Assembly: GCF_900163865.1 (NCBI RefSeq)
Contig: NZ_FUKU01000030.1
Coordinates: 176,587 to 240,586 of the forward strand
Source of the DNA: Sphingobacterium sp. JB170
Lineage (GTDB): Bacteria > Bacteroidota > Bacteroidia > Sphingobacteriales > Sphingobacteriaceae
DNA: 64,000 bases
Reading direction: 5' to 3'
Shown here: in pieces, positions 25,413 to 34,633 of the stretch
Layout of the letters: each line of letters starts with the position of its first letter
How positions within the stretch are numbered: the first letter of the stretch is position 1
The notes under the pieces: model-generated
The model's database searches: none
What the model was told of the DNA's origin: nothing
What the model saw: only the letters and a program-made list of their open reading frames with translations
Translations under genes and position numbers: made by a program

Positions 25413-26786
25413 ATGTTACAAAGTTACTACAAAGAAAATAAGTATTTTTACCTCAGCACTATTGCGCTGGCAGGGCCCGTTATTATTTCGCAATTGGGAC
25501 AAACCCTCGTGCAGACCGCAGACACCGTAATTGTCGGAAAATTTGTCGGAACCATACCTCTAGCGGCGGTCTCCTTGGTTCACTCGGTATTTCTTGTCGT
25601 AATGGTCATTGGGCTTGGTATCTCCTACGGCCTCACTCCTTTAATTGCTAAAGAAAATGGCAGAGGAAATAAAAAGGCCTGTGGAGAGCTACTTTCCAAT
25701 AGTTTGTGGTTGAATATTTGCACCGCATTTGTACTTTTCGCGCTCGTAAACTACGGTTCAACGTATGCAATGGAACATTTGGACCAAGATCCACGCGTGG
25801 TAGAAACCGCTAAACCATACTTGCTGATACTTATGGTATCCATCATGCCTTTAATGATATTTAACACCTTTAAACAATTTGCAGAGGGGTTAGGTTTCAC
25901 AAAACAGGCTATGAATATTACTATATGGGGGAACTTGCTAAATATTATCTTAGCGATACTTTTCGTAAAAGGCTTCTGGATCATTGAGCCAATGGGCATT
26001 ATCGGCGTGGGTTATGCGACGTTAATCGATCGTGTGTTGATGATGATCGTCATGTCGGTCTATGTCCTTCGCTCAAAACATTTCGAAGAATACACCCGCG
26101 AGTTTAAATGGCTATATATCCGTAAAGTACAAACAATAAGCATCTTTAAAATAGGAGCCCCTGTTGCGATGCAATATGTATTTGAAATCGGCGCTTTTGC
26201 TGTTGCAGCAATTATGGCTGGCCAACTCGGCGCATTGGAACAGGCCAGTCATCAGGTAGCGATTACCCTAGCCTCGATGAGCTACATGATGGCTACCGGT
26301 ATTGCTTCGGCCGCAACGATTAAAATCGGACACAGCTTCGGTAAGAAGAACATCCAACGCGTAGCTCGGTTCGCGAAGATATCCTATGCCCTTGTCTTGG
26401 CCTTTATGGTGGTGTGCGCTTTAATATTCATGATTTTTAATAAGCAGCTCCCTCTGCTGTTTAGCGATGATAACCATGTGATCGCTATTTCAGCACAACT
26501 ACTAATTATTGCAGGATTATTTCAGCTATTCGATGGCACGCAAGTAGTCGGGCTGGGGGTTTTACGCGGGGTGGGGGACGTAAATGTGCCAACAATAATC
26601 ACATTCATCGCTTACTGGATTATCGGAATCCCGATGGCATATATTATGGGAATTTACTTAGATATTGGCGTTACTGGTATATGGTATGGCCTCACACTGG
26701 GGCTATTGAGCTCGTCGTTACTTCTGTATTTGCGCTACCAAAAAATTATCGATAAGCATAAGTCAAAGAACAACATATCCACATAA
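25413..26786 (+). CDS. MATE-family efflux transporter
   Basis: A 457-residue multidrug and toxic compound extrusion protein with about twelve transmembrane helices in two homologous halves. Near the N-terminus ALAGPVIISQLGQTLVQTAD and VGKFVGTIPLAAVSL are typical of helices 1-2; the second half has GAPVAMQYVFEIGAFAVAAI and LGVLRGVGDVNVPT. It belongs to the NorM/DinF-like branch, using a cation gradient to expel cationic drugs or dyes; the substrate cannot be predicted. A TTG at 25386 would add nine residues, but it precedes the -7 box, so ATG 25413 is chosen. Confidence 0.92.
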   Translation: MLQSYYKENKYFYLSTIALAGPVIISQLGQTLVQTADTVIVGKFVGTIPLAAVSLVHSVFLVVMVIGLGISYGLTPLIAKENGRGNKKACGELLSNSLWLNICTAFVLFALVNYGSTYAMEHLDQDPRVVETAKPYLLILMVSIMPLMIFNTFKQFAEGLGFTKQAMNITIWGNLLNIILAILFVKGFWIIEPMGIIGVGYATLIDRVLMMIVMSVYVLRSKHFEEYTREFKWLYIRKVQTISIFKIGAPVAMQYVFEIGAFAVAAIMAGQLGALEQASHQVAITLASMSYMMATGIASAATIKIGHSFGKKNIQRVARFAKISYALVLAFMVVCALIFMIFNKQLPLLFSDDNHVIAISAQLLIIAGLFQLFDGTQVVGLGVLRGVGDVNVPTIITFIAYWIIGIPMAYIMGIYLDIGVTGIWYGLTLGLLSSSLLLYLRYQKIIDKHKSKNNIST

Positions 26787-26791
26787 AAAAA

Positions 26792-26829
26792 AGACACTAA
26801 ACAAGATCAAAAACCTTTCTTTAGTGCCT
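26792..26829. terminator. Probable bidirectional terminator between MATE and E2 genes
   Basis: agacactaaa (26792-26801) and tttagtgcct (26820-26829), 10 bp with one mismatch and an 18-nt loop; an A-run stands on the left and TTTA on the right. Confidence 0.5.
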
Positions 26830-26850
26830 TTACGTCAAATATTGGTTCGA

Positions 26851-28329
26851 CTAAATGATACGGTTAGTATCCCAGTTTTCCAGATAATCTGCTACTCTTT
26901 TTAGAAATGTACCGCCCAACGCGCCGTCAATAATACGATGGTCATATGACATCGATAAGTACATCATATGCCGAATCGCAATAACATCACCGTGCTCGGT
27001 TTCTAAAACGGCAGGTCGTTTTTTTATCGTGCCCACGGCTAATATTGCCGCCTGGGGCTGATTGATAATCGGTACCCCCATTATATTGCCGAACGCACCG
27101 ATATTCGTAAATGTAAAAGTTCCCCCTTGTGTGTCGTCAGGCTTCAACTTGTTTTCACGCGAGCGGCCTGCCAAATCGTTGACAGACTTACTCAATCCAA
27201 CCAAACTCAACTGGTCGGCATTGCGAATCACCGGAACAATTAAATTTCCAGTGGGTAATGCCGCGGCCATACCGATATTAATATCCTTCTTTTTAATAAT
27301 ATAATTTTCATCTATAGACACGTTTATCATGGGAAAATCCTTCAGGGCCTTGCATATTGCTTCGATGAAGATGGGGGTGAAAGTAATATTTTCTCCCTCG
27401 CGTTTCTTATACCCTTCTTTCCATTTGTTACGCCAGTTGACAATATTAGTCACGTCGGCTTCAACAAAAGACGCCACATGAGGCGAAGTTTTCACGCTAT
27501 GCACCATATGATTTGCGATCAGTTTTCGCATACGGTCCATTTCAATAATTTCATCGCCAGGAGCCCTGACAGTCGCCGCTCGTAGGATGTCCTGCCCGCC
27601 AGAATTCGCATCCGTAGCGTGCGCCTGTTCCGGTTCGTTTACGGCAGCATGTTGCTCCTCTGCTTCCCTTGCGGTAACTTGCGGATTGCCGGGCATTCTA
27701 GCAGGTGTCCTTGCCGCTAAGAAATCAAAAATATCTTGTTTGGTTACCCTGCCCTCGGTTCCTGTACCTGCAATACTATCAAGTTCCTTTTGTGTTAAAC
27801 CTTCCTGTTGAGCAATATTACGAACTAGAGGGGAATAAAACCGAAGCCCATTGCTTGATGCATTTCCACCCTGCTCCTGCTCGGCGAGCAACTCGGTTCC
27901 CGGAATATCGAGGATCACATCTTGTTCATCTTTTTTCTCGCCGGGCTGCGCTATATTGAATTCTTGCGAAGACTCCCCGTCCTGCTCTGGCACATTATCC
28001 TTATTTTCAACATTCTGAACAGAATCTTCGCCATGTAGATCTTCACGGCTTGTTGGTTGCTCAGACGCAAGCCCTTGTTCAATTGCTCCTTCAATTTCGA
28101 TCCACGCAATAACTTCTCCCACTTGAACAACTTGATTGGGCTCAAATAGAATTTTCGCTAATGTTCCAGACACTGGCGCAGGCACTTCAGAGTCAACTTT
28201 ATCTGTCGCTACCTCGGCCACGGTGTCGTCTTCTTCAACACGCTCACCAATAGCTTTTACCCATTTGGTGATGGTTGCTTCCGACACACTCTCTCCCATT
28301 TTTGGTAATACCAATTTATATATTCCCAT
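26851..28329 (-). CDS. 2-oxoacid dehydrogenase E2 component (dihydrolipoamide acyltransferase)
   Basis: A 492-residue E2 core enzyme. The lipoyl domain (residues 1-77) carries lipoylated Lys44 in ATDKVDSEVP. A long acidic Glu/Gln/Asp linker follows. A peripheral subunit-binding domain (SPLVRNIAQQEGLTQKELD...GRVTKQDIFDF) sits near residues 165-205. The catalytic domain contains FTPIFIEAICKALKDF, TFTFTNIGAFG and, near the C-terminus, HRIIDG with catalytic His. The DKVDSEVP lipoyl motif is typical of branched-chain or 2-oxoglutarate E2 proteins rather than PDH. E1 and E3 genes are not adjacent, so the exact complex is unresolved. The start at 28329 (MGIYKLVLPKMGES) fits the family better than one nine codons upstream. 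Confidence 0.92.
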   Translation of the reverse strand: MGIYKLVLPKMGESVSEATITKWVKAIGERVEEDDTVAEVATDKVDSEVPAPVSGTLAKILFEPNQVVQVGEVIAWIEIEGAIEQGLASEQPTSREDLHGEDSVQNVENKDNVPEQDGESSQEFNIAQPGEKKDEQDVILDIPGTELLAEQEQGGNASSNGLRFYSPLVRNIAQQEGLTQKELDSIAGTGTEGRVTKQDIFDFLAARTPARMPGNPQVTAREAEEQHAAVNEPEQAHATDANSGGQDILRAATVRAPGDEIIEMDRMRKLIANHMVHSVKTSPHVASFVEADVTNIVNWRNKWKEGYKKREGENITFTPIFIEAICKALKDFPMINVSIDENYIIKKKDINIGMAAALPTGNLIVPVIRNADQLSLVGLSKSVNDLAGRSRENKLKPDDTQGGTFTFTNIGAFGNIMGVPIINQPQAAILAVGTIKKRPAVLETEHGDVIAIRHMMYLSMSYDHRIIDGALGGTFLKRVADYLENWDTNRII

Positions 28330-28436
28330 ACACGTTATATTCGTTGAATAAATCACTAAATTAACATTTTATCTACATAATTTCGGTAAACAAAACATAA
28401 TAATTAAATAAGCGTAAAGTACAAAATATTATTTCG

Positions 28437-29690
28437 TCACCTCAATTGTTCTGTCTGAAACAATCGCCACAGCATGGTAAGCCCGGCCATTCGAGTACGC
28501 TCGATATTTACCGCTCGATCATTCTTGAAATACAAGGTTTTCACGACTATTTCCCGGCACCCAGCTACGGCGATGCACACCATCCCGACTGGCTTATTTT
28601 TTGTACCACCTGTTGGTCCCGCTATGCCCGTTGTTGCTACGGCATAATCACTCTTGTATAATTTCTGGGCCCCCGTAGCCATCTCCACGGCCGTTTGCTC
28701 GCTAACTGCGCCGAACTGCTGCAACGTTCGTTCATCAACACTTAACACATCGATTTTCGCCGCATTTGAATACACGACAGCTCCACCATAAAACATCGTG
28801 CTAGCACCTGCGATCGCGGTTAGACTATTCGAAATTGCTCCCCCCGTGCAGCTTTCCGCTGTAGATAATGAGCAATTTGCCGCGGCAAACTGCTCGACGA
28901 TCACCTGTTCGAAGGAATCATTTACCCGCGCGACAACATCCGCCCCCACTCGCCGCTCTATTTCGGTTGCAAAATTATTGGTCAATTGCTCGATTTCCTG
29001 TTCGTTATCCCCATGCGCGGTAAGACGTAACAAAACAGACCCTAAACGTGGTAAATAGGCTAGTTTAATATACGATGGAAGTCGCTCCTCAATATCAACG
29101 ATGGACTTTGCTAAATGTGACTCACCGATCCCAACTGTTAGCAGATACGCATTATAAATGAAGCCATTTTTGGCATAATTTGCCAATATTGGTAATACCC
29201 TATTTTCCATCAAATATTTCATTTCAAAAGGGACGCCAGGCAAAAATATATAGTATTTACCGCCATCTTCAATCGCCATGCCAGGGGCAGTACCGACATC
29301 ATTAAATAGAACCGTCGCTTTCGTAAGAACATCCGCCTGCTGCTTATTAATATCAGGCATATTTTCAAAGCCTAGTTTGGAAAACAGCGTATTGACATGC
29401 TCCAACACTTGCTGATCCCGTACGATATCCGACTGAAAATAAGATGCAATCGTACTTTTAGTAACATCATCTTTGGTTGGTCCTAATCCGCCCGTGACAA
29501 GAATAATATCCGCCCCTGATCGCGCTTGGTCAAGTCCCTGCCGTATAGCCTGGGGCGTATCGGCTATAGATACCACCTGAAATATCGATATATGCAATGC
29601 CGTAAGCTGGCTCGCGATCCAACTGGAATTTGTATCGACAATCTGACCATTAAGGATCTCGTCGCCTATGGTAATTATCGCTGCTTTCAT
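28437..29690 (-). CDS. cinA: CinA-family nicotinamide-nucleotide amidohydrolase
   Basis: A 417-residue two-domain protein. The N-terminal molybdopterin-binding-like (COG1058) domain starts AAIITIGDEILNGQIVDTNS and has VTGGLGPTKDDVT. The C-terminal PncC-like amidohydrolase has STAESCTGGAISNSLTAIAG and the GGAVVYSNAAKIDVL, TTGIAGPTGG motifs. In other bacteria it recycles NMN to nicotinic acid mononucleotide, and the full-length form can also act as an ADP-ribose pyrophosphatase. It begins 18 nt after the lptD stop on the same strand, suggesting co-transcription; the E2 gene follows after 107 nt. Confidence 0.95.
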   Translation of the reverse strand: MKAAIITIGDEILNGQIVDTNSSWIASQLTALHISIFQVVSIADTPQAIRQGLDQARSGADIILVTGGLGPTKDDVTKSTIASYFQSDIVRDQQVLEHVNTLFSKLGFENMPDINKQQADVLTKATVLFNDVGTAPGMAIEDGGKYYIFLPGVPFEMKYLMENRVLPILANYAKNGFIYNAYLLTVGIGESHLAKSIVDIEERLPSYIKLAYLPRLGSVLLRLTAHGDNEQEIEQLTNNFATEIERRVGADVVARVNDSFEQVIVEQFAAANCSLSTAESCTGGAISNSLTAIAGASTMFYGGAVVYSNAAKIDVLSVDERTLQQFGAVSEQTAVEMATGAQKLYKSDYAVATTGIAGPTGGTKNKPVGMVCIAVAGCREIVVKTLYFKNDRAVNIERTRMAGLTMLWRLFQTEQLR

Positions 29691-29708
29691 GATGAAACTG
29701 GTTTATAT

Positions 29709-32360
29709 TTAATACCTATAGTGGCTCTCTCGTTTCGAGAGTTTCAAATCTTGTAATATCGAGGCTTTCGCACGAATGGTAATGTTGTAACTTTTATATT
29801 GCCCAAATGGTGTCCAGCCTACCGAAAGGTCCCAACAATGTAGATCCCTGTAAATATTAAAGCGTGTCAATGACAATGCTTTCTGCCTAAAATCGTACCC
29901 GGTATTAAACTGCACTTTCCACTTAGGTGTTACATTAAAATCACCATTTAAATTTACCGTTGCGGTAATATTGTTTTGCATTTTACGGTCCGAACTGTTC
30001 CAGCTTTTATTGTAATTCATACTAAACGATCCGTTCAGATTCCAAGGTATTTCAAAATCGACGAAGGCATTAGGATCGGTACTTATCCGAGCAAGTGCTT
30101 CCGCCTGTTCTTGGCTCATATTGGGCATCTGATTGCGCAAGGAATCAATATTGTTATTTCTACTTTTATTCGCGTTTGGATTCAGGCTATAATCGAATGA
30201 CATCCCGAAATTCGTCAATCGAGCCAGCTTACCTTCTTGAAGCGCGAATCGATCAATCCGAACACCATTTTCATTAACGACATACGGGTCAAACGTACCG
30301 TTGAAATTTAGATTAATCTTATCCTTAAAAAGCGATGTACGCCCCGAAAAGCTTATCGTGGAGAGCTTCAGTGAATCGGCCATAAAATTATAGTTACCGC
30401 TGAACGTCAAACCCTGTAGTATTTTAACCTTCCTGAAGCCTTTACCGGTTGTATCGTTGTCATCCCTAACCTTCGCTTCGATGTTGTTATCAATCGAAAA
30501 GCCGATACCCATGGATTTACCGGCCGAAGGCGAACCATAAATCCCTCCCTCGAAGATGGAATAGCGTTCCTGCATACCATTATCATTGACGTAATCGCGA
30601 TAAAACCCATAACTTGGATCCGAGAAGTCCGGCCGGTAATTTAAGTTAATTGACGGCGTAACAACGTGGCGGATGGCTTCTATCTTCCCCATCTTTGGAT
30701 ACATACCGTATATTTTCGTAGATAGACCCGAAGAAACCGAATAATCGTACGCCCGGCGGAAACCCTGCACCGTATCGCGGACAGCAGTAAAACCATTAAC
30801 CTCATTTTCCAGCTTTTTACGCACAGATTGTAAATACCACCGCTCGGTATAATTTACCGAGGTATTAAACTGAAAATATTTAAACGCGTTTAAGCTGAGT
30901 GAGACTGGTATATTGTGTTGAAATCCGTTCGTAAAATCTTTGAGCGATTCCTTCTTAAATAAAAGTGAATCCGCCGTTGTGATAGTATTTCGCCCTTGCA
31001 GACTATAACCAACAGTGATACGTTGGTACCACTTCTGCTCGCCCACGCGATCCTTGGAATCGAAGGGGTTGAATGACGCAACATTTAAACTAAACGAAGG
31101 CAGCTCCAAGTTCACCTGTCCGGTGGACATATCTTGACTATGCCCCAGGCGGGACGTGAAATTCACCTTCCCATCGGCAAACACTTTTCCATAAGCAATA
31201 GAAGAGGACATATTGTTACGCGTCACATCCTCCACGGAGTTTTGCTGATTAAAACCCGTATTGTTAAAATACGAACGCGTACCAAAATTAACCGATGCCG
31301 AGAACGATGTCCCTGGATTCGCTTCTTGTCGCTGAGTATGATTCCATGTGACATTAAAATCTTTGTTCGAACCGTAATTTTCGGTTCCTTCCACCCCTGC
31401 TTTGGTTGACGCATAGCGAATATTGAACCCTCCGCTATATTTATAATTTACCATATAATTGGTTCGTACACTGGCCTCCCACGATCCTTTGGAATAAAAG
31501 CTTCCTCGTAACTCCGAATCCCAATAATCGTTAAACGCCAGATACCAACCGAAGTCTCGAATAGCAAAACCACGTGTAGCGTCTTCTCCGAATGATGGAA
31601 ATAGAAATCCTGAAGCGCGTTTATTCGTTTTGGGGAAAAACCCAAAAGGTACGGCAATAAATTTGATGGGTATATTCTCTACGACTAAATAGGAAGGCCC
31701 TACAATGACGTGATTTTTTGCCAATAAGCCTTTAGTAAATTGTATCCCGAAGTGGGTATGGGGATACGGAAGATTACAGGTACTGTACATTCCGGTGCGC
31801 AATGAAAGCTCGTCATACAAATTTTTGCGAACAACTTTCGCCTGTATATACGCACCGTCCTGCTCGGTCATGATGCCGTAGGTGTTCCCCTCCTTAGTTT
31901 TATAGTCGTAAAGGAGTGAATCGACCGATTTTGGTGTGTCACCCGGAAAAATTACAACGGGCCGGCCAACATAATCACCATTGTGGTCGACAACACCGCT
32001 CGCAAAAAGTTGATTCGTATTCCGATCTAATCGTATATAATCGGCCGAAAGTTCAAAATCCTGGTACTTTACTTTTGCTCCGCTATAAAGGTGTAAAACA
32101 TTTTCGCTCACCTGATTCCAAGATGAATCGTTAGCCACAATCGTGACCATAGTTTCTAGACCATCCTGATCTTTCATCATCAAGGTGTCCTGTCCCTGGG
32201 TTTCTTTTAAATGGTTTTTTGTAGTATCGTTTCCAATTCGCGTGGTATCCACACTGTTACCTATATTCGTTTTAGTTGTATCTAAAACCTGCGCATTAGA
32301 AGCCACAACAGCCATGAATAAGAACAAAATGCTACAGAAAAAACAAGATAACGTCTTCAA
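29709..32360 (-). CDS. lptD: LptD-like LPS-assembly outer membrane protein
   Basis: An 883-residue outer-membrane protein. A signal peptide (residues 1-24, ending SNAQ) precedes a Thr/Asp-rich segment. An OstA/LptD N-terminal jellyroll (ADYIRLDRNTNQLFASGVVD, residues ~100-200) follows, then a very large barrel of aromatic strands. Such proteins place lipopolysaccharide in the outer leaflet; Bacteroidota versions are divergent and usually labelled 'putative LPS assembly protein LptD'. The start codon is TTG (32360); no ATG precedes the signal peptide in frame. It is divergent from the amidase gene and heads a probable lptD-cinA unit. Confidence 0.9.
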   Translation of the reverse strand: MKTLSCFFCSILFLFMAVVASNAQVLDTTKTNIGNSVDTTRIGNDTTKNHLKETQGQDTLMMKDQDGLETMVTIVANDSSWNQVSENVLHLYSGAKVKYQDFELSADYIRLDRNTNQLFASGVVDHNGDYVGRPVVIFPGDTPKSVDSLLYDYKTKEGNTYGIMTEQDGAYIQAKVVRKNLYDELSLRTGMYSTCNLPYPHTHFGIQFTKGLLAKNHVIVGPSYLVVENIPIKFIAVPFGFFPKTNKRASGFLFPSFGEDATRGFAIRDFGWYLAFNDYWDSELRGSFYSKGSWEASVRTNYMVNYKYSGGFNIRYASTKAGVEGTENYGSNKDFNVTWNHTQRQEANPGTSFSASVNFGTRSYFNNTGFNQQNSVEDVTRNNMSSSIAYGKVFADGKVNFTSRLGHSQDMSTGQVNLELPSFSLNVASFNPFDSKDRVGEQKWYQRITVGYSLQGRNTITTADSLLFKKESLKDFTNGFQHNIPVSLSLNAFKYFQFNTSVNYTERWYLQSVRKKLENEVNGFTAVRDTVQGFRRAYDYSVSSGLSTKIYGMYPKMGKIEAIRHVVTPSINLNYRPDFSDPSYGFYRDYVNDNGMQERYSIFEGGIYGSPSAGKSMGIGFSIDNNIEAKVRDDNDTTGKGFRKVKILQGLTFSGNYNFMADSLKLSTISFSGRTSLFKDKINLNFNGTFDPYVVNENGVRIDRFALQEGKLARLTNFGMSFDYSLNPNANKSRNNNIDSLRNQMPNMSQEQAEALARISTDPNAFVDFEIPWNLNGSFSMNYNKSWNSSDRKMQNNITATVNLNGDFNVTPKWKVQFNTGYDFRQKALSLTRFNIYRDLHCWDLSVGWTPFGQYKSYNITIRAKASILQDLKLSKRESHYRY

Positions 32361-32520
32361 AGTAAAATACGAATGTTATTTTTGTGTGAATTTAAACTTT
32401 CTAATGGCAAAAATAGTCAAAAAACAATTAGAAAGCGTGAACGTGAGGCACGAATAAAAAATAAATTTGACGGTTGTTTCACCAACTATTAAACGAAGTA
32501 TTTCAACGGATATAACACTG

Positions 32521-33387
32521 ATGGCAAAAAAAATAATTTTCAAAAAACTAAATTTGATTGCGGCGGCATTCTTCACCCTAACCCTTTCGACCGCTTATCA
32601 ACCCATAACTCCTCCAAAGCAAGAAGGCAAGTCTTCACTTAACCAAGTCCGTACCATTGTGCTCGATGCCGGCCATGGAGGAAAAGATCCTGGTGCACGA
32701 GGAAGTAAAACAACTGAAAAAGTCATTGCTCTGCAGGTCGCATTAAAGCTTGGAGAAAAAATAAAAAAGGATCTACCAGGCGTTAAAGTGATTTACACAC
32801 GTAGTTCGGACGTATTTATTGACTTATATAAAAGACCTGATATTGCTAATAAAGCAAAAGCAGACTTGTTTATATCCATTCACTGTAATTCCGCTAACGG
32901 CAGTAAACGTGTACGTGGGCGAAATGGGAAATACTATTCACAAACTGTGCGTCGCCCGACAGTGCGAGGGACCGAAACATTTGTTTTAGGTTTCAACCGT
33001 ATGGGGAAGCAAGATGTTGCCATACGCGAGAATGCGGCGATATTGTTTGAAGAAAACTACGAAGAAAACTACGGCGGGTTTGACCCAAAAGATCCCTCGT
33101 CGATGATCGTATTCCAACTGCTTAAAACACAATATAGAAGAGAAAGCATTCGTTTAGGGTCGTACATGCAAGACGAGTATGTCCGTACTCAACGTAACAA
33201 TCGTGGTGTACAAGAACTGTCGTTAGCCGTATTGAAAACAGCGGGGATGCCGGCCGTTTTGACCGAAATAGGCTTTATTAGTAGTCCACAAGAGGAAACG
33301 TACATGATGTCTAATGCGGGCCAGACTGAAATAGTAACAAGTTTATTTAATGCCATAAAAACATATAAAACTTCCGTGGAGCGGTAA
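32521..33387 (+). CDS. N-acetylmuramoyl-L-alanine amidase
   Basis: A 288-residue amidase_3 (AmiA/B/C-type) zinc enzyme that cuts the glycan-peptide bond of peptidoglycan. An N-terminal hydrophobic export signal (LNLIAAAFFTLTLSTAY) precedes VLDAGHGGKDPGARG with the first zinc His, a Glu ligand in TTEKVIAL, LFISIHCNS with the second His, and LTEIGFISSPQEE with the catalytic Glu. The insert between ~130 and 200 (RRPTVRGTETFVLGFNRMGK) is common in Bacteroidota amidases. ATG 32521 is chosen over 32467 because it immediately precedes the signal sequence. The mlaD-like gene follows 52 nt downstream. Confidence 0.93.
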   Translation: MAKKIIFKKLNLIAAAFFTLTLSTAYQPITPPKQEGKSSLNQVRTIVLDAGHGGKDPGARGSKTTEKVIALQVALKLGEKIKKDLPGVKVIYTRSSDVFIDLYKRPDIANKAKADLFISIHCNSANGSKRVRGRNGKYYSQTVRRPTVRGTETFVLGFNRMGKQDVAIRENAAILFEENYEENYGGFDPKDPSSMIVFQLLKTQYRRESIRLGSYMQDEYVRTQRNNRGVQELSLAVLKTAGMPAVLTEIGFISSPQEETYMMSNAGQTEIVTSLFNAIKTYKTSVER

Positions 33388-33439
33388 ACCCGCAAACTTT
33401 TAGTACTTTAGTTTTACACATTACTATTCAGGTCATATT

Positions 33440-34387
33440 TTGAAAATAACAAACGAAACAAAGGTCGGCATCATCACAATAGTCTCGCTAGCGCTATTAT
33501 TCATTGGCTATAATTTCTTAAAAGGCAATGATGTATTCAGCAGCGATAACGAGTATTATACAGATTATGATAACGTCGACGGTTTAACAACATCGAAACC
33601 TGTTGTTGTAAACGGTTATCAAATTGGACGAGTATCCCGTATGAACTTGTTAAATAATGGTAAGATCCGTACACACTTTAAAATAAAGGACGATTACGAA
33701 ATCCCCTCAAATACGGTTGCACGTATTGTCAGCGCGGACTTATTAGGAAGCAAAGCAATCGTATTTGAATTAGGTAATAGCACAACCCTTGCAAACGACG
33801 GTGACCCTTTACTATCGGATGTACAAGCAAACCTGCTGGAAAAAGTAGAACCACTACAAAAGAAAGTAGAAAATTTAGTTGTAAAGCTCGACTCGGTACT
33901 TTCGGCTGTAAACACAGCGCTTGACGACGAGTTTCAACGCGATTTCAAAAGCAGCTTACACAGCATCTCGATATCACTAAACAACATGGAACGCATAACC
34001 AGCGATGTGGAGGGGTTGATGGGGTCAGAAAAAATTCGCTTAGCTACAATTATGCAAAATTTAGAATCCATTACGAATAACTTCAAGAACAACAACGACA
34101 AGATCAACAATATACTAGCGAACTTAGATAACCTATCGGAAGATCTTTCACAAACGGAAATCAAAGCAACGATCGACAATGCAAATCGTGTCATGAAAGA
34201 TGTGCAGGCGATTACCTCAAAAATCAACAACGGCGAAGGAAGCATCGGATTATTGCTCAACGACGACAAGCTTTACAACAACCTAAGCAGTGCGTCGGGT
34301 GAACTGGATACTTTAATAAATGACGTAAAGGAAAGACCAGGACATTATATCCGGCTGAGTATATTCGGCAAGAAAGACACCAAGTAG
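33440..34387 (+). CDS. MlaD/MCE-family lipid-transport protein
   Basis: A 315-residue protein with one N-terminal membrane helix (GIITIVSLALLFIGYNFLKG), a single MCE domain (YYTDYDNVDGLTTSKPVVVN, then GYQIGRVSRM, residues ~38-115) and a long coiled coil, ending SIFGKKDTK. MCE proteins form rings that carry phospholipids between inner and outer membranes. The start is TTG at 33440, giving KITNETKVG directly before the helix, which is the normal N-terminus of this family in Bacteroidota. The partner permease and ATPase genes are not in the window. Confidence 0.92.
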   Translation: MKITNETKVGIITIVSLALLFIGYNFLKGNDVFSSDNEYYTDYDNVDGLTTSKPVVVNGYQIGRVSRMNLLNNGKIRTHFKIKDDYEIPSNTVARIVSADLLGSKAIVFELGNSTTLANDGDPLLSDVQANLLEKVEPLQKKVENLVVKLDSVLSAVNTALDDEFQRDFKSSLHSISISLNNMERITSDVEGLMGSEKIRLATIMQNLESITNNFKNNNDKINNILANLDNLSEDLSQTEIKATIDNANRVMKDVQAITSKINNGEGSIGLLLNDDKLYNNLSSASGELDTLINDVKERPGHYIRLSIFGKKDTK

Positions 34388-34570
34388 TCCTATATCGGAT
34401 ATCTAAAAACTAAAGGTCCCGTGCGTAGCATTAACTTCATACAGGACTTTCCCCCGAAGAACAGGTAGCGCGTACTCCAATAGGATCTCAAGTATGCAAA
34501 ATTTGCTTATAGCCCTAACAAATACGCCCCGCGGGTAATCTCGCAAACCGCGGCAATGCCTTCCAACAAG

Positions 34571-34600
34571 AAACAGGGAGCTTTTGTATAGCCCCCTGTT
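34571..34600 (-). terminator. Terminator after the SusD-like gene
   Basis: On the - strand aacaggg/ccctgtt with an inner gct/agc pair, followed by T-rich sequence. Confidence 0.65.
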
Positions 34601-34633
34601 AAATAAATAAAACATCAAATTCCCAGGGTTGGG

